Of a stretch of 64,000 bases of DNA, positions 1 through 10,359 are shown in pieces (the first letter of the stretch is position 1; each line of letters starts with the position of its first letter). This DNA comes from Thalassotalea sp. 1_MG-2023 (lineage in GTDB: Bacteria > Pseudomonadota > Gammaproteobacteria > Enterobacterales > Alteromonadaceae). The stretch covers positions 180,369 through 244,368 of the forward strand of contig NZ_JAUOPD010000005.1 of the NCBI RefSeq assembly GCF_030546745.1, in the 5' to 3' direction. A program made the position numbers and the translations under genes. The notes beneath the pieces are model-generated. The model searched no databases, was not told the DNA's origin, and saw only the letters and a list, made by a program, of their open reading frames with translations.

Positions 1-659
1 TTTTCTTGTTTAGCTTTGGTGGGGTAATTAAACAATGTACTAATTTTGTTGGCGGTTTTATTAGCTTGAGTTGAGTTTTTAGTGGCAAAAACTTGAATAT
101 AATGCGTTTTTTCTTTGTTAACTACTGTGGCTTCTTGGTTGATATTGCTAATTGCTTCTACAGTAACTTGTGCGGTTCCTGTTTTAAGCATATCTAACTT
201 ATATGCTGCACTATATGACAGGTCAATCACACGATCTTCATGGAAAGGGCCGCGGTCATTTACTCGCACAATGACAGATTTATTATTGGCGAGGTTGGTG
301 ACTCTGACATACGTTGGTAATGGTAAGTTTTTATGGGCGGCACTCATACCGTACATATTATAAATTTCACCGTTTGAGGTTAAATGACCATGAAATTTTT
401 TACCGTACCAAGAAGCTTCACCTTGTTGCTTAAAGTTAGAGGCGTTATCAAGTACTTCATACTGAATACCTCTAACGGTGTAGTTTCGGTTACCACCTCT
501 ACTTTTTTTCTCAACTCTGGGTATCGCGTCTTGTAACTCTACAGCGCTAGGTTTCCTAGTTGGTGAGCTATCGTGTTGTTGTTTATAGCGCCCTTGTTGT
601 GCGCTACAACCCATTAATACAATAAAAACAATAATGAAAAGAAAGTTTGTATAAGTCAT
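1..659 (-). CDS. rlpA: RlpA family septal lytic transglycosylase lipoprotein (3' end outside window)
   Basis: Outer-membrane lipoprotein that cleaves stem-peptide-free glycan strands at the division site in the RlpA family. The start is the ATG at 657-659, one base after the rodA stop. The N-terminus is a lipoprotein signal with lipobox LMGC. A double-psi beta-barrel domain follows (ASWYGKKFHG, then VRVNDRGPF and the DRVIDLSYSAA stretch), and a SPOR-like domain begins near HYIQVFATKN before the window edge cuts the gene. It is the last visible gene of the leftward mrdA-mrdB-rlpA group, as in E. coli. The stop codon and most of the SPOR domain lie outside. The family call is firm; activity is inferred. 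Confidence 0.9.
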   Translation of the reverse strand, partial: MTYTNFLFIIVFIVLMGCSAQQGRYKQQHDSSPTRKPSAVELQDAIPRVEKKSRGGNRNYTVRGIQYEVLDNASNFKQQGEASWYGKKFHGHLTSNGEIYNMYGMSAAHKNLPLPTYVRVTNLANNKSVIVRVNDRGPFHEDRVIDLSYSAAYKLDMLKTGTAQVTVEAISNINQEATVVNKEKTHYIQVFATKNSTQANKTANKISTLFNYPTKAKQE

Positions 660-660
660 A

Positions 661-1776
661 TTACATAATAAATCGTCTATGAGTACCAATGGCCATTAAA
701 ATGCCAAACCCAGCCATCAAGGTTACCATTGATGTACCGCCATAGCTTACCAAAGGTAGCGGCACACCTACCACGGGTAATAATCCAGAAACCATGCCTA
801 TATTGACAAAAACATAAACAAAAAAGGTTAAGGTAATACTACCAGCTAAAAGTTTAGTGAAGGCGTGTTGTGCATTAACAGCAATCCAAAGCCCTCGCAT
901 TACAATGGCTAAATACACTACGAGTAATAATGTTACTCCAACTAAGCCAAATTCTTCACTAAATACTGCAAAAATAAAATCAGTGTGCCGTTCAGGTAGA
1001 AATTCAAGTTGTGATTGTGTGCCTTGCATCCAGCCTTTACCATTTAATCCTCCAGAACCAATTGCAATTTTAGATTGAATGATATGGTAACCAGAGCCTA
1101 ATGGATCTTGTTCAGGATTTAAGAAAGTGAGTACGCGTTGTTTTTGATAGTCTTTCATCAAAAACATCCATAAAACCGGTGCAAAAGCAGAACCGAGCAC
1201 GGCACAACCACCGATAAGTTTCCAACTAGCACCGGCAAGAAAGATAACAAATACCCCAGAACTCGCTATTAAGAGAGACGTACCCAAGTCAGGTTGTTTA
1301 GCAATTAATAGTGTTGGGACAATCACCATTAAAAAGGCAATGATAATATGCTTAAATTTAGTGGGTAGGTCATATTGACTAATAAACCAAGCAATAGTTA
1401 TGGGAACAATGAGCTTCATAATTTCAGAAGGCTGAAAACTTACAAAGCCTAAATTTAACCAACGTTGTGCACCTTTACCTACATGGCCAAAAGCTAAAAC
1501 GGCAACAAGTAAACCTATGCCTACTATGTACATTGGTACCGCCCATTTTCGCCAGACTAATGGAGGGATTTGCGCAATAATAAACATGGCAACAAACGCG
1601 ATGCTTAGGCGCTTTATATGCCTGATCACAGTAGCGCTATCACCACCACTTGCACTGTAAACAATGAAACCGCCTAAAATAATTAAGCACATTAACCCTA
1701 TCAATAACGGCATATCTATATGTAACATTTGCCAGAACGAACGTTGTGCTTGTTGATCGTGTTTATGAGAACGCAT
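661..1776 (-). CDS. mrdB: Rod-shape peptidoglycan glycosyltransferase RodA (SEDS family)
   Basis: Polytopic inner-membrane SEDS protein that polymerises lipid II into glycan strands for cell elongation, working with the PBP2 encoded just upstream. The 371 residues match the family length and start MRSHKHDQQ. SEDS signatures are all present: FQPSEIMKL, KQPDLGTS, LPERHTDFIFAV (its Asp is the essential catalytic-region residue of the family) and PLPLVSYGGTSM near the C-terminus. About ten hydrophobic segments are visible. The gene lies 27 bp after mrdA and one base before the rlpA start, so it is almost certainly cotranscribed with both. No anomalies. Confidence 0.97.
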   Translation of the reverse strand: MRSHKHDQQAQRSFWQMLHIDMPLLIGLMCLIILGGFIVYSASGGDSATVIRHIKRLSIAFVAMFIIAQIPPLVWRKWAVPMYIVGIGLLVAVLAFGHVGKGAQRWLNLGFVSFQPSEIMKLIVPITIAWFISQYDLPTKFKHIIIAFLMVIVPTLLIAKQPDLGTSLLIASSGVFVIFLAGASWKLIGGCAVLGSAFAPVLWMFLMKDYQKQRVLTFLNPEQDPLGSGYHIIQSKIAIGSGGLNGKGWMQGTQSQLEFLPERHTDFIFAVFSEEFGLVGVTLLLVVYLAIVMRGLWIAVNAQHAFTKLLAGSITLTFFVYVFVNIGMVSGLLPVVGVPLPLVSYGGTSMVTLMAGFGILMAIGTHRRFIM

Positions 1777-1803
1777 TAAAAGCCTCTTGCTACTAGGTAG
1801 TCG

Positions 1804-3756
1804 TTAATCATCATCAACACCGTAGGTATTTTCGTGGAGTGGATGCGGTTTTTTACTAACAATTTCACGATCACCGAAGTACTGATCAAGTATTTGTCTT
1901 GCTACAGGGGCTGCATTGGTTGCCCCACCACCTTCAGCAACATTTTCTATCGCAACGGCAACAACGATTTCAGGGTTCTCATAGGGGGCAAAAGCGACAA
2001 ACATGGCATTATCAAGTTGACTCTCTTCTGTAGTGCTCGCATCGTACTTCTCATCTTGTGCTAAATTTGCCGTTTGTGCAGAACCTGTTTTACCGGCAGC
2101 ATCATACTTGTGGCCGATAAAAGCTCGGTAACCGGTAGCGCCTTTATTTTGTACCGTATTGTGTAAACCATCTAACACATAGTCCCAATTTTTATCATCT
2201 TTTAAGACAATAGGGGGTTTTTCATCGATGGCGATATTTTCAATACGGCTGGTTTGTTCTGAAGTGGTGCCATCCTGAGAGTCGTAAGTGGTTTTTGCTT
2301 TGACTAAATGTGGTACTTTTATTCGCCCTTTATTCACTAAAATTGAAATAGCTTGAGCAAGTTGCAGTGGTGTTGCGGTCCAAAAGCTTTGTCCAATACC
2401 AACGGATAGCGTTTCACCGGTATACCATGGTTGATTATATCTCGCGCGTTTCCATTCAACACTGGGCATAATAGCTTTGTTTTCTTCATAAATATCAATG
2501 CCAGTGTATTCACCAAAGCCGAATTTTTCCATCATACGAGCAATTTTCGTAATGCCTAATTTATAGGATAAATCATAATAATAAACATTACAGGATTGCT
2601 CGAGGGACTTCGATAAATTGACTTTACCGTGACCCCACTTCTTCCAATCACGGCGTTTATTTTTAACCCCTTTTAATTGGTAAAAACCTGGATCGTATAT
2701 TTCGGTTTCCGGGGTGATCACGCCGTCTTCTAAGCCTGTCAACGCAAGTAATGGTTTTATGGTTGAGGCTGGTGGGTAACCTTGTACGGTACGGTTAATT
2801 AAGGGTCGATCTTTTGAACTTAATAATTTACCGTAATTTTTAGTGCTGATGCCATGTACGAATAGATTCCCGTTGTAACTAGGGTTGGAATACATGGCTA
2901 ACACACCGCCATCACGAGGGTCGATAGCTACGATTGCCCCTCGTTTACCTGATAATGCGCGTTTGGCAATCATTTGCAATTCGATATCGAGGGATAAGGT
3001 TAAATCTTTTCCTGGCACCGGAGGGGTAAAGTTTAAGGTGCGAATAATACGCCCTTGGTTATTAATTTCTACTTCTTGGTGTCCTACCTTGCCATGCAAT
3101 TCATCTTGGTAAAATTTTTCTAAGCCAAGCTTGCCAATATTACGCGTTGCCTTGTAGTTTTCTTCTTTTCCTTGTTCTTCTAATTTTATGGCATCTCGAC
3201 GATTAATTCGCGCAACGTAACCTAAGGAATGTGTTGTTAAATCAGCAAATGGATAATAACGCTTTAAACGTGCTTCAATGAACACGCCAGGAAACTTATG
3301 TTGATTTACAGAAAACAAAGCCACTTGTTGATCACTTAAACGCGATAATAATTCAATCGGCTTAAATCGGCGTTTACTGCGTAGAGATTTAAAAAGCTTT
3401 TCTTGTTTTTCGGCTGAAATGCCTAATAATTTACTGACTTCGGTAACGGTTTTTTCGAGGTCTTTGATTTGCTCGGGGATCAATTCAATACTGTAAACAG
3501 GCTTATTTTCGGCAAGCAATACACCATTTCTATCATAAATTAAGCCACGGTTTGGTGCCACGGGTAATAGCTTTATCCGATTAGAGTTTGAACGTGTTTG
3601 GTAATTTTCAAAAGAGCTTATTTGCAAGTTGTAGGCTTTACTAAATAGCACCAACAACATGATAACTACACCCAATAATGCAATGAAGGAACGTCGCGCA
3701 AATAAATTTGCTTCTGCGGTGTGGTTTCTAATGGCGACCCGAGGCTGCTTAACCAT
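1804..3756 (-). CDS. mrdA: Penicillin-binding protein 2, elongation transpeptidase
   Basis: Class B PBP that cross-links peptidoglycan during rod elongation, partner of RodA. One N-terminal membrane helix (about residues 22-44) anchors a periplasmic protein of 650 residues. The dimerisation/pedestal region is followed by a transpeptidase domain with the catalytic serine motif STIK near residue 330, SCN about 60 residues later, and KTGSAQ. The C-terminus is short and acidic (YGVDDD). It starts two bases after the rlmH stop and is followed closely by mrdB, the usual order. Length and motifs are normal for PBP2; PBP3 (FtsI) is excluded by context and by the RodA neighbour. Confidence 0.97.
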   Translation of the reverse strand: MVKQPRVAIRNHTAEANLFARRSFIALLGVVIMLLVLFSKAYNLQISSFENYQTRSNSNRIKLLPVAPNRGLIYDRNGVLLAENKPVYSIELIPEQIKDLEKTVTEVSKLLGISAEKQEKLFKSLRSKRRFKPIELLSRLSDQQVALFSVNQHKFPGVFIEARLKRYYPFADLTTHSLGYVARINRRDAIKLEEQGKEENYKATRNIGKLGLEKFYQDELHGKVGHQEVEINNQGRIIRTLNFTPPVPGKDLTLSLDIELQMIAKRALSGKRGAIVAIDPRDGGVLAMYSNPSYNGNLFVHGISTKNYGKLLSSKDRPLINRTVQGYPPASTIKPLLALTGLEDGVITPETEIYDPGFYQLKGVKNKRRDWKKWGHGKVNLSKSLEQSCNVYYYDLSYKLGITKIARMMEKFGFGEYTGIDIYEENKAIMPSVEWKRARYNQPWYTGETLSVGIGQSFWTATPLQLAQAISILVNKGRIKVPHLVKAKTTYDSQDGTTSEQTSRIENIAIDEKPPIVLKDDKNWDYVLDGLHNTVQNKGATGYRAFIGHKYDAAGKTGSAQTANLAQDEKYDASTTEESQLDNAMFVAFAPYENPEIVVAVAIENVAEGGGATNAAPVARQILDQYFGDREIVSKKPHPLHENTYGVDDD

Positions 3757-3758
3757 TG

Positions 3759-4229
3759 TTACTCTCTATGGTAAGGGTGGTTGTTGTTGATGCTCCAAGC
3801 TCTATATAAGCTTTCAGCAATTAAAACACGGACCATAGGGTGTGGCAAAGTTAATGGTGATAGCGACCATTTTTGTTCTGAAGCTTGAATACAAGCTGGC
3901 GCTAATCCCTCAGGCCCCCCCACAAGCAGTGCAACATCTCGACCATCGAGCTGCCACTTTTCGAGATGCTGTGCGAGTTGCGGTGTTGTCAACGGCTTAC
4001 CCGTGACTTCTAATGTCACGATCTTACTACCTTTAGGGATGGCCGCTAGCATTTGCTGACCTTCTTTTTCAAGGATTCTAGCAATATCGGCGTTTTTACC
4101 ACGTTTTCCTGGTGTTATTTCTACCAGTTCGAATGATAAGTCACGAGGAAATCGTCTTTGGTATTCAGCAAAACCTTGAAGCACCCAAGCTGGCATTTTA
4201 TTACCAACAGCAAACAGCGTTATACGCAT
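3759..4229 (-). CDS. rlmH: 23S rRNA (pseudouridine1915-N3)-methyltransferase RlmH
   Basis: SPOUT-family methyltransferase that methylates pseudouridine 1915 in helix 69 of 23S rRNA, a late 70S-stage modification. The 156 residues equal the family length. The SAM-binding trefoil-knot elements are visible: LLVGGPEGL and the C-terminal stretch [10 protein letters not shown] followed by [10 protein letters not shown] and the conserved HPYHRE end. It lies 6 bp after rsfS and 2 bp before mrdA, matching the E. coli order rsfS-rlmH-mrdA, so cotranscription is likely. Confidence 0.97.
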   Translation of the reverse strand: MRITLFAVGNKMPAWVLQGFAEYQRRFPRDLSFELVEITPGKRGKNADIARILEKEGQQMLAAIPKGSKIVTLEVTGKPLTTPQLAQHLEKWQLDGRDVALLVGGPEGLAPACIQASEQKWSLSPLTLPHPMVRVLIAESLYRAWSINNNHPYHRE

Positions 4230-4235
4230 AAATAA

Positions 4236-4556
4236 TTAGGCTTCCCAAAGCTGTTCTAGTTGATACGTGTCCCGCGTTTCATCCGTCATGATGTGAACAA
4301 TAACATCACCTAAATCAACCAAACACCATTCACCAGTATCATTTCCTTCGATTCCTAAAGGCTCAATAGATTCTGCTCGACACTCCATAATTACGTGCTG
4401 GGCGATTGATTTCACGTGGCGTGTAGAATTACCCGAGGCGATAATCATGTAATCGGCGAAGTCTGATTTTTGGCTAATGTTAATTGAGGTGATATCTCTA
4501 CCTTTTAAATCATCAATTTTGTCTACAATAAATGGGGCAATTGCGTCTATGTGCAA
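4236..4556 (-). CDS. rsfS: Ribosomal silencing factor RsfS
   Basis: RsfS (DUF143/Iojap family) binds uL14 on the 50S subunit and blocks subunit joining in starved cells. The 106 residues contain the family core VDKIDDLKGRDI, DYMIIASGNSTRHVKSIA and CLVDLGDVIVHIM. The start codon is TTG (4554-4556): it aligns with the first residue of E. coli RsfS, has a GAAGAG Shine-Dalgarno about 8 bases upstream, and the nearby upstream ATG is out of frame. A TTG start may keep translation low. The gene sits 77 bp after nadD and directly before rlmH. Confidence 0.95.
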   Translation of the reverse strand: MHIDAIAPFIVDKIDDLKGRDITSINISQKSDFADYMIIASGNSTRHVKSIAQHVIMECRAESIEPLGIEGNDTGEWCLVDLGDVIVHIMTDETRDTYQLEQLWEA

Positions 4557-4633
4557 CGTTTCGTCTCTTCATTAGTAAAATATATCTGAATAATAGCACT
4601 AATCTAACACTAGGTTAATAGGTGAAAAGCGGC

Positions 4634-5296
4634 TTAACGATACAAATTGTGTTGGAAAATATAGTTAGCAACTTCTTTAGGCATATCGTTTTGATTGATT
4701 TGCCCTTCACGAATTGAATGTCGAATGTTAGTGGAAGAAATATCAAACGCTTTCTGCTGTACAAAACCAATTAAACCTGCGTGTGTTGTTGTCAGTTTTA
4801 GGTGATCATCGGTAAAAAACGGATTAAGTAATGTTAGCTTTTCTTTATCTAAAGTCTCTTGTTGATATCCCGGCCTAACGGTAACAATCAAGTGGCAATA
4901 TTTTAAAATTTCCTGCCATTGAAACCATGAGGTAAAGGTAAGTAATGAGTCCATACCAATGATAAAGAAAAGTTGCCAATTGGGCTGTTGTTGGCTTATT
5001 TCTTTTAGGGTCTCTACCGTATACGAAGGGCTGTTACGTAAAAGCTCTCTTGCGTCTAACTGACATTTTTTATGTATATTACTTGCTAACGCGACCATGT
5101 TTTTGCGATGTTCTGCGCTGGCAACCGTCGTATTTTTATGGGGGGGAATATGTGCAGGCAACAGCAATAATTGATCAAGTGCGAATGTATCGATACATGC
5201 GATAGCAGGGTATAGATGACCGTTATGGATTGGATCAAAGGTGCCGCCTAAAATACCAATTCGTTGCTTGGTTAAATTATGCGTCGCCATACTCAT
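4634..5296 (-). CDS. nadD: Nicotinate-nucleotide adenylyltransferase
   Basis: Transfers AMP from ATP to nicotinate mononucleotide, making deamido-NAD in de novo NAD synthesis. The nucleotidyltransferase signature GGTFDPIHNGH (the HxGH-type motif) lies near residues 17-27, and the C-terminal ISSTNIRHSIREG stretch is the conserved ATP-binding ISSTxIR motif. It is 220 residues, normal for the family. The gene overlaps the end of holA by 20 bp, so translational coupling is likely; a second in-frame ATG two codons later (5290) is an alternative start. Genes for two later or related NAD steps (nadK, and an ATP-NAD kinase-like gene) lie elsewhere in this window. Confidence 0.96.
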   Translation of the reverse strand: MSMATHNLTKQRIGILGGTFDPIHNGHLYPAIACIDTFALDQLLLLPAHIPPHKNTTVASAEHRKNMVALASNIHKKCQLDARELLRNSPSYTVETLKEISQQQPNWQLFFIIGMDSLLTFTSWFQWQEILKYCHLIVTVRPGYQQETLDKEKLTLLNPFFTDDHLKLTTTHAGLIGFVQQKAFDISSTNIRHSIREGQINQNDMPKEVANYIFQHNLYR

Positions 5297-6326
5297 AATT
5301 CAAAGACAAACCTTTTGTTGTTTCACCATAAAATAACGATGTAATCACATCGGCTAATAAAAGAAATACATTGAAATCACTGGTTGTTTTCATGGTTAAA
5401 TCTACCTCAGCTATTCTTGCTAATGCAATGGCTAAGTGTGGTGGTGACATGGTGTTCAATGCTTTTTGATACAGTGGCTTTCGTTTATCCCAAATGCGAT
5501 ATTCTTTGAAGATAGTTTGAATGTCTTGGCCAGAAGCAATGTGTTCTTGCATAAGGTTTAATTGTTTAATTTCTTTATGGATAAACCATAATAGCTGACC
5601 AGCAGACGTTCCATCGTGTTGCAACTGGTCGAGTATGCTTATGCATTTTGATAAGTCTCCCAACAGCATGGCATCAATAAGTTGAAACGGATTGAATTTC
5701 GCTTGCTTGATCATCAGCTGTTCTGCTTGTTCAGCGATAATTAACTGCTGCCCAAATAAAATAGCGAGCTTTTGCAGCTCTTGATCGAGCGCATGTAAAT
5801 TGCCTTCAAACAGTTCAGCCAGTAATAGCATAACATCAGGAAGCATATTAATTTGATAAAACCGTGCTTGCTTTTGCACCCACTGTTGTAGGTGTTTACC
5901 TTCAATATCATATAACGGTAAAAAATAGCCGTTTGATTCTAATGCTTTAACCCATTTACGCTTTTGTGTTGGGGCATCAAGTTTGTTGCCATGTATTAAT
6001 AATAAAACATCGGGCACTAGCTGTTGAGCAATGTCAGCAAGTATCTTGCTACCTGTATCACCAATTTTGTTTGTCAGTAATTCAAGTTCGATGATTCGTA
6101 AACTGGCGAACAAGCTCATGGCTTGGTATTCTTGAACTAATTGTGACCAATCAAATTTATCATCAACGGTAAACTGAATTATTTCATCGAAGCCTTGTTG
6201 TTTATAGTGTTGTTTTATTGTTGAAAGGCTGTTCGATTTTTGCCATGGTTCATCACCAAAAATCAGCCATACAGGTACAGCAGGTTTGTTTAGCGTTGCT
6301 GTTAGTTGATTATGATAAATTCTCAC
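5277..6326 (-). CDS. holA: DNA polymerase III subunit delta
   Basis: Delta subunit of the clamp loader; in the family it contacts the beta clamp and opens the ring. The 349 residues begin MRIYHNQLTATL and show the HolA pattern, including PVWLIFGDEPWQ (degenerate P-loop region), LLLIHGNKLDAPTQKRKW, and the FNPFQLIDAMLLGD helix region, followed by the C-terminal all-helical domain. It lies 19 bp after lptE and overlaps nadD. Order lptE-holA-nadD is the same as in E. coli, which supports the assignment because HolA diverges fast. Confidence 0.95.
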   Translation of the reverse strand: MRIYHNQLTATLNKPAVPVWLIFGDEPWQKSNSLSTIKQHYKQQGFDEIIQFTVDDKFDWSQLVQEYQAMSLFASLRIIELELLTNKIGDTGSKILADIAQQLVPDVLLLIHGNKLDAPTQKRKWVKALESNGYFLPLYDIEGKHLQQWVQKQARFYQINMLPDVMLLLAELFEGNLHALDQELQKLAILFGQQLIIAEQAEQLMIKQAKFNPFQLIDAMLLGDLSKCISILDQLQHDGTSAGQLLWFIHKEIKQLNLMQEHIASGQDIQTIFKEYRIWDKRKPLYQKALNTMSPPHLAIALARIAEVDLTMKTTSDFNVFLLLADVITSLFYGETTKGLSLNYEYGDA

Positions 6327-6345
6327 GTGATTAATTGCTTCTCAA

Positions 6346-6857
6346 TTAGCGTTGTATACTGGCCATATTGCGTAATATTTTGTCTGCTGCCTCAATACGC
6401 ATTTCTTTCAACATCATCGATAATTCTCGACTTTTCGCCAATGCGATATCTGGGTCGTCTTGATAATCTCGATTTAATTCAAAACGAAAATCAAGGGGAT
6501 CTTGTTCTTTAAATCGCAATTGATAGTTTACGGTATAGATAAGTTCATATTCCGCTACTTGTCCATTGGCAAAGACTGATAATGTTCTTCGATCTAAGGT
6601 GTCTTTTAAAATACGTAACTCAGGTAATGTATTGTCAAATTGTTTAGCAACGGTAACTTGATTACGCTGTAAATGTTGAATTGTCAGACGAGTAAGTTCA
6701 CCGTACCTGTCTACCGAACTAACATTTAAATGTTGTAGCTCTGGGTCAAGCAAATAATTTCCTCGCAGCTGGAAACCGCAGGCTGTTAGCACTAAGGTGA
6801 ACAGCATAACGCTGAACACCTTATAGTTAACGGGTAAGTTACTACTTACTACACTCA

Positions 6858-6858
<1 letters not shown>
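6346..6858 (-). CDS. lptE: LPS-assembly lipoprotein LptE
   Basis: Outer-membrane lipoprotein that plugs the LptD barrel and helps insert LPS in the outer leaflet. The signal peptide ends in a clear lipobox (LTAC, then GFQLRGNY, the family's hallmark start of the mature protein). Total length 170 residues is typical. The start ATG overlaps the leuS stop as TAATG (one shared base), so translation is probably coupled to leuS. Sequence conservation in LptE is low, but lipobox, GFxLRG start and position between leuS and holA make the call secure. Confidence 0.95.
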
Positions 6859-9736
<2,878 letters not shown>

Positions 9737-10216
9737 ATGAAAAAAGATAACTATTCTGACTTTTATCAAGACATGTCTGACTGGATCACAGATGTCAAAA
9801 AACATGAAGTCACACAAATTGTTGAATTGGTAGAACAAGCAAAATCAATTCTGTTTGCCATGGAAAAGTTGCCGGAAGATCGTGTTAAACAATTTGTCGC
9901 AAATTTTAAATATGATCTACAAGAGTTTTATGCACAGAATCAAAAAGAGGCGAAGCATTCGATTTATTTATCCTTAATGAAGGAATCTTTTTGGGCGAAT
10001 ATGGCAAATATTACCGATAAATCACAAGTTGAATGGGCTGAAATTCCTGATGATTTTCAGCATGACGGTATATATCAAGAAGGTGATATTATTGGCTTTG
10101 GTATGCTTGAGTGCCAACAATGCCATAAGGCGACTGCTGTTACGCATATGACGGAAGTGAAAAAATGTATCTATTGCGGGCATGATCATTTTATTAGAAA
10201 AAGTTTAACGCCATAG
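9737..10216 (+). CDS. YbeL/DUF1451 family zinc-ribbon protein
   Basis: Cytoplasmic protein of the YbeL family, function not known. The start is the ATG at 9737 (MKKDNYSDFYQDM, 159 residues), preceded by GGAAG; this gives the same length as E. coli YbeL (160), and an upstream in-frame start at 9647 would add an unconserved tail. The N-terminal two-thirds is helical and charged, with the family core SLMKESFW and ITDKSQVEWAEI. The C-terminus is a zinc ribbon: CQQC and CIYCGHDHF. In E. coli ybeL also lies near leuS, supporting orthology. Confidence 0.92.
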   Translation: MKKDNYSDFYQDMSDWITDVKKHEVTQIVELVEQAKSILFAMEKLPEDRVKQFVANFKYDLQEFYAQNQKEAKHSIYLSLMKESFWANMANITDKSQVEWAEIPDDFQHDGIYQEGDIIGFGMLECQQCHKATAVTHMTEVKKCIYCGHDHFIRKSLTP

Positions 10217-10228
10217 TCGAGGTATTTT

Positions 10229-10258
10229 TTGCGACTTTACCTTAGTTCAGAGTACACT
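10229..10258 (+). promoter_or_regulatory. Possible promoter of the Lon-like gene
   Basis: TTGCGA (10229-10234), 18-base spacer, TACACT (10253-10258), about 100 bp before the Lon-like ATG. It is a moderate sigma-70 match found by eye; spacing is acceptable but the -35 is weak. It does not resemble a sigma-32 promoter. Confidence 0.35.
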
Positions 10259-10261
10259 ATG

Positions 10262-10295
10262 CCTTGATAAATGTTATCAAGGATGGTTTACCTTG
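10262..10295 (+). other. Leader with two mutually exclusive hairpins
   Basis: CCTTGATAA (10262-10270) pairs perfectly with TTATCAAGG (10274-10282) around a 3-base loop. The CAAGG end of that second arm (10278-10282) can instead pair with CCTTG at 10291-10295. No T-run follows either, so this is not a standard terminator. It lies just downstream of the possible promoter in the leader of the Lon-like gene. Function unknown; the pairing could be coincidental. Confidence 0.35.
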
Positions 10296-10359
10296 CCATA
10301 TATGAATGAATACCATCCGCCCGTAAACTATTTACTTTCTGTACTCAGGTATCATCAAT

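Noticed and set aside
115..363. Plus-strand open frame of 82 codons
   Set aside because: It is antisense to rlpA, whose minus-strand frame encodes a lipobox and a double-psi barrel; no ribosome site or family match.
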